Source: DASUBV01 sp035763085
Lineage (GTDB): Bacteria; Actinomycetota; Actinomycetes; Streptosporangiales; Streptosporangiaceae
Assembly (NCBI GenBank): GCA_035763085.1
Contig: DASUBV010000211.1
Location: 1 to 31,159 of the forward strand
Direction: 5' to 3'
Length of the DNA stretch: 31,159 nucleotides
Shown piece by piece: positions 29,687 to 31,159 of this stretch. Made by a program: the position numbers and the translations under genes. Within the stretch, counting starts at the first letter, position 1, and the number at the start of each line of letters is the position of its first letter. The notes below the pieces were generated by a model, which saw only the letters and a list, made by a program, of their open reading frames with translations, searched no databases and was not told the origin of the DNA.

Positions 29687-31159
29687 TCACGGCAGATCCG
29701 AGACTCTGATGCCCATCACGTCAGCGGTTCGCTGCAGGGTGGCCAGAATGGACTGGCCCCGGTCGGCGACCGTCAGCTGCCGGGGCTGCCCCCGGGCCGG
29801 AATCACGCCGAGCAGCGCGGGCTTGCCGGCCAGCGCCTTGCTGATGCTGACCACCGCGACGCTCCCGTCGAGCCGGGTCGCCTGGTTGGAGTCGGCGACG
29901 ACGAGCTCCTTGCCGTTCGGGGTGAACGAGATCCCGATCGGCCCGGGCCCGACCTTCACGATGGCGGCCAGCGCGTGCTGCGGGTCGCTGAGCAGCCTGG
30001 CGGCCGAGTAGCCGAGGACGGAGTTGCTGTCCCGCGCGGTCACCCAGACGTTGCTGCCGTCGGTGGTGACCCGGGCCGGACTGCAGCCCGCGCCGACCAC
30101 GTGCTTCACGGAGGTGGCCGGGTTCTTCTCGGCGCCCGGCACGCTGACCACGCTGAGCGTCCCCGGCGCCGGCTCGGGACCGGGCTTGCGCTGGAAGCTG
30201 GTGACATACAGCCACCGGTTGTCCGCGGAGAAGGTCACGCCGACCGGCTGCACGCCCAGCGGCACGAAGCCCACGAAGCTGCTCGGCGCGAAGCCGTTCG
30301 ACAGCGCCTTGGCTAGGTTGAACACGGCCATGTGCGTGGTTTCCTGCAGCGTCACGAAGGCGTACTTGCCGTCCGGGGAGACGACCACGCCGACGCCGCC
30401 GGTGCCCCGCGGCGCCTTCAGCTCGCCGACCACCGGGTTGGCCGCGCCCTGCTCGGCCTGGGCCACGTCGATGACCACCGCGCCGGGCCCGCCGGCGGCC
30501 AGCAGGTAGCGGCCGTCCCTGGTCAGCGCCATGCCCTTGTTCGCGTTCGGCACCGAGTACGTCCGCACCATGCTCGGCGCCGTGCCGTTCCCGTTGTTGC
30601 GCAGCACGGCAATGCCGTCGTTGATCGTGATGAACGTGTAGGCGTGATCCCGGCTCTCCCGCACGGCGAACGGGTTGCCGCCGACGGTGGTGGTGTCGGT
30701 CCGCACCTTGGTGAGCTCGCTGGCCTGCGCATTGGCGGTGGTGCAGCCGGGGACCTTCATGCCCGCGGCGGCGCCGGTCCCGCCGGCGCCGCCGCCGCCG
30801 GCGTTGCTGCCGACCAGCGCGTAGGCCGCGCCGCCGCCGCCCACGACGACCACCACCGCGGCCGCGATGAGTGCCACCTTGGAGCGCCACCACGGCTGCC
30901 GGTACCCGCCCGCGTCCTCGCCGCCGCCGTACCCGCCGCCCGGTCCGTCGCCGCCGGGACCGCCAGGACCGGCCCGGCCGGGCCGGCTCGAGCGCCGGCC
31001 GCCCGGCACGCTGACCGCCTCGGTCGGCGGCCCGGCACCGGGTCCCGGAACTGCCTCGCTGCCTGCGGCGGCCGTCGCGGCCGCATCGCCGGAGCCGCTC
31101 GCGTCGCCCTGACCTGCACCGGCCGCGCCAGCAGCGGCAGCACCGCCCGCCGCCCCTGC
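29687..31159 (-). CDS. Membrane-anchored beta-propeller protein, possibly the C-terminal part of a receptor kinase (partial, 5' end outside window)
   Basis: The frame stays open from the stop at 29687 to the window edge, so the true start is not visible; GTG 31009 is only an internal possibility. The window-edge part is an Ala/Gly/Pro-rich linker of about 90 residues, ending with W-W-R-S-K. A single membrane helix (about 30815-30880) follows, then a short Gly-rich tether and an outside domain of about 350 residues. Repeats such as S-P-D-G-K-Y-A-F-V, S-A-D-N-R-W-L-Y-V-T and T-P-N-G-K-E-L-V-V-A-D mark a YVTN/lactonase-like beta-propeller of six to seven blades. A cytoplasmic low-complexity linker before a single helix and an extracellular propeller is the layout of PknD-type Ser/Thr kinases, but no kinase residues lie in the window. 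It could also be a simple membrane-anchored propeller. Confidence 0.8.
   Translation of the reverse strand, partial: AGAAGGAAAAGAAGAGQGDASGSGDAAATAAAGSEAVPGPGAGPPTEAVSVPGGRRSSRPGRAGPGGPGGDGPGGGYGGGEDAGGYRQPWWRSKVALIAAAVVVVVGGGGAAYALVGSNAGGGGAGGTGAAAGMKVPGCTTANAQASELTKVRTDTTTVGGNPFAVRESRDHAYTFITINDGIAVLRNNGNGTAPSMVRTYSVPNANKGMALTRDGRYLLAAGGPGAVVIDVAQAEQGAANPVVGELKAPRGTGGVGVVVSPDGKYAFVTLQETTHMAVFNLAKALSNGFAPSSFVGFVPLGVQPVGVTFSADNRWLYVTSFQRKPGPEPAPGTLSVVSVPGAEKNPATSVKHVVGAGCSPARVTTDGSNVWVTARDSNSVLGYSAARLLSDPQHALAAIVKVGPGPIGISFTPNGKELVVADSNQATRLDGSVAVVSISKALAGKPALLGVIPARGQPRQLTVADRGQSILATLQRTADVMGIRVSDLP

Overview
This window is about 31 kb of very GC-rich DNA (strong G/C at third codon positions, frequent GTG starts, long antisense shadow ORFs). 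It fits an actinomycete chromosome, probably a soil-dwelling relative of Streptomyces or Streptosporangiales; the genus cannot be fixed from the sequence. No rRNA, tRNA, insertion sequence, prophage or CRISPR array was seen. It reads as accessory metabolic chromosome dominated by uptake and breakdown of amides, N-acyl compounds and peptides.

Layout, left to right. (1) 1-5003, surface polysaccharide: the end of a secreted GH18 chitinase-like protein with a chitin-binding module, then a 1323-residue membrane protein joining a processive GT2 polysaccharide synthase to an extracellular GH18-like domain and two CBM5/12-like modules. (2) 5053-9565, a compact + strand unit behind an inverted repeat: M20 metallo-amidohydrolase, FadR-type GntR regulator, alpha/beta hydrolase, APC permease, strong terminator. 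(3) 9592-11660, a divergent DHA2-type MFS exporter and MarR regulator. (4) 11730-21352, a nine-gene minus-strand operon: oligopeptide-type binding lipoprotein, two permeases, two ATPases, a Thr-nucleophile (isoaspartyl peptidase/aspartylglucosaminidase-type) hydrolase, an M55 D-aminopeptidase (DppA), a LacI-family regulator and a formamidase/acetamidase. Seven successive junctions are, or can be read as, 4-base ATGA/GTGA overlaps. (5) 21353-21683, a divergent control region with a perfect 8+2+8 palindrome, the best candidate operator for the operon's own LacI regulator. (6) 21684-24866, transcribed divergently: a ketopantoate-reductase/amidase fusion and an AstE/aspartoacylase-type deacylase. 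(7) 25027-26523, a PPOX-fold flavoprotein whose 3' end is duplicated in tandem, then trehalose-6-phosphate phosphatase. (8) 26548-28775, minus strand: a sarcosine-oxidase-type flavoenzyme coupled to a homocysteine S-methyltransferase. (9) 28897-31159, minus strand: a DUF2993 exported protein and the C-terminal part of a membrane-anchored beta-propeller protein that runs off the window.

The most interesting biology is regions 4-6: an importer co-expressed with two peptidases of unusual specificity (isoaspartyl or glycosyl-asparagine links; D-residues) and with amide hydrolases. This suggests a salvage pathway for modified peptides that ordinary peptidases cannot cut. The pairing recalls two known operons, Bacillus subtilis dppABCDE (DppA with a dipeptide importer) and Escherichia coli iaaA-gsiABCD (isoaspartyl peptidase with a peptide importer), combined in one transcript and extended with a formamidase. 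The substrate is inference. The two domain fusions (synthase-GH18 and reductase-amidase) are the other items most worth checking.
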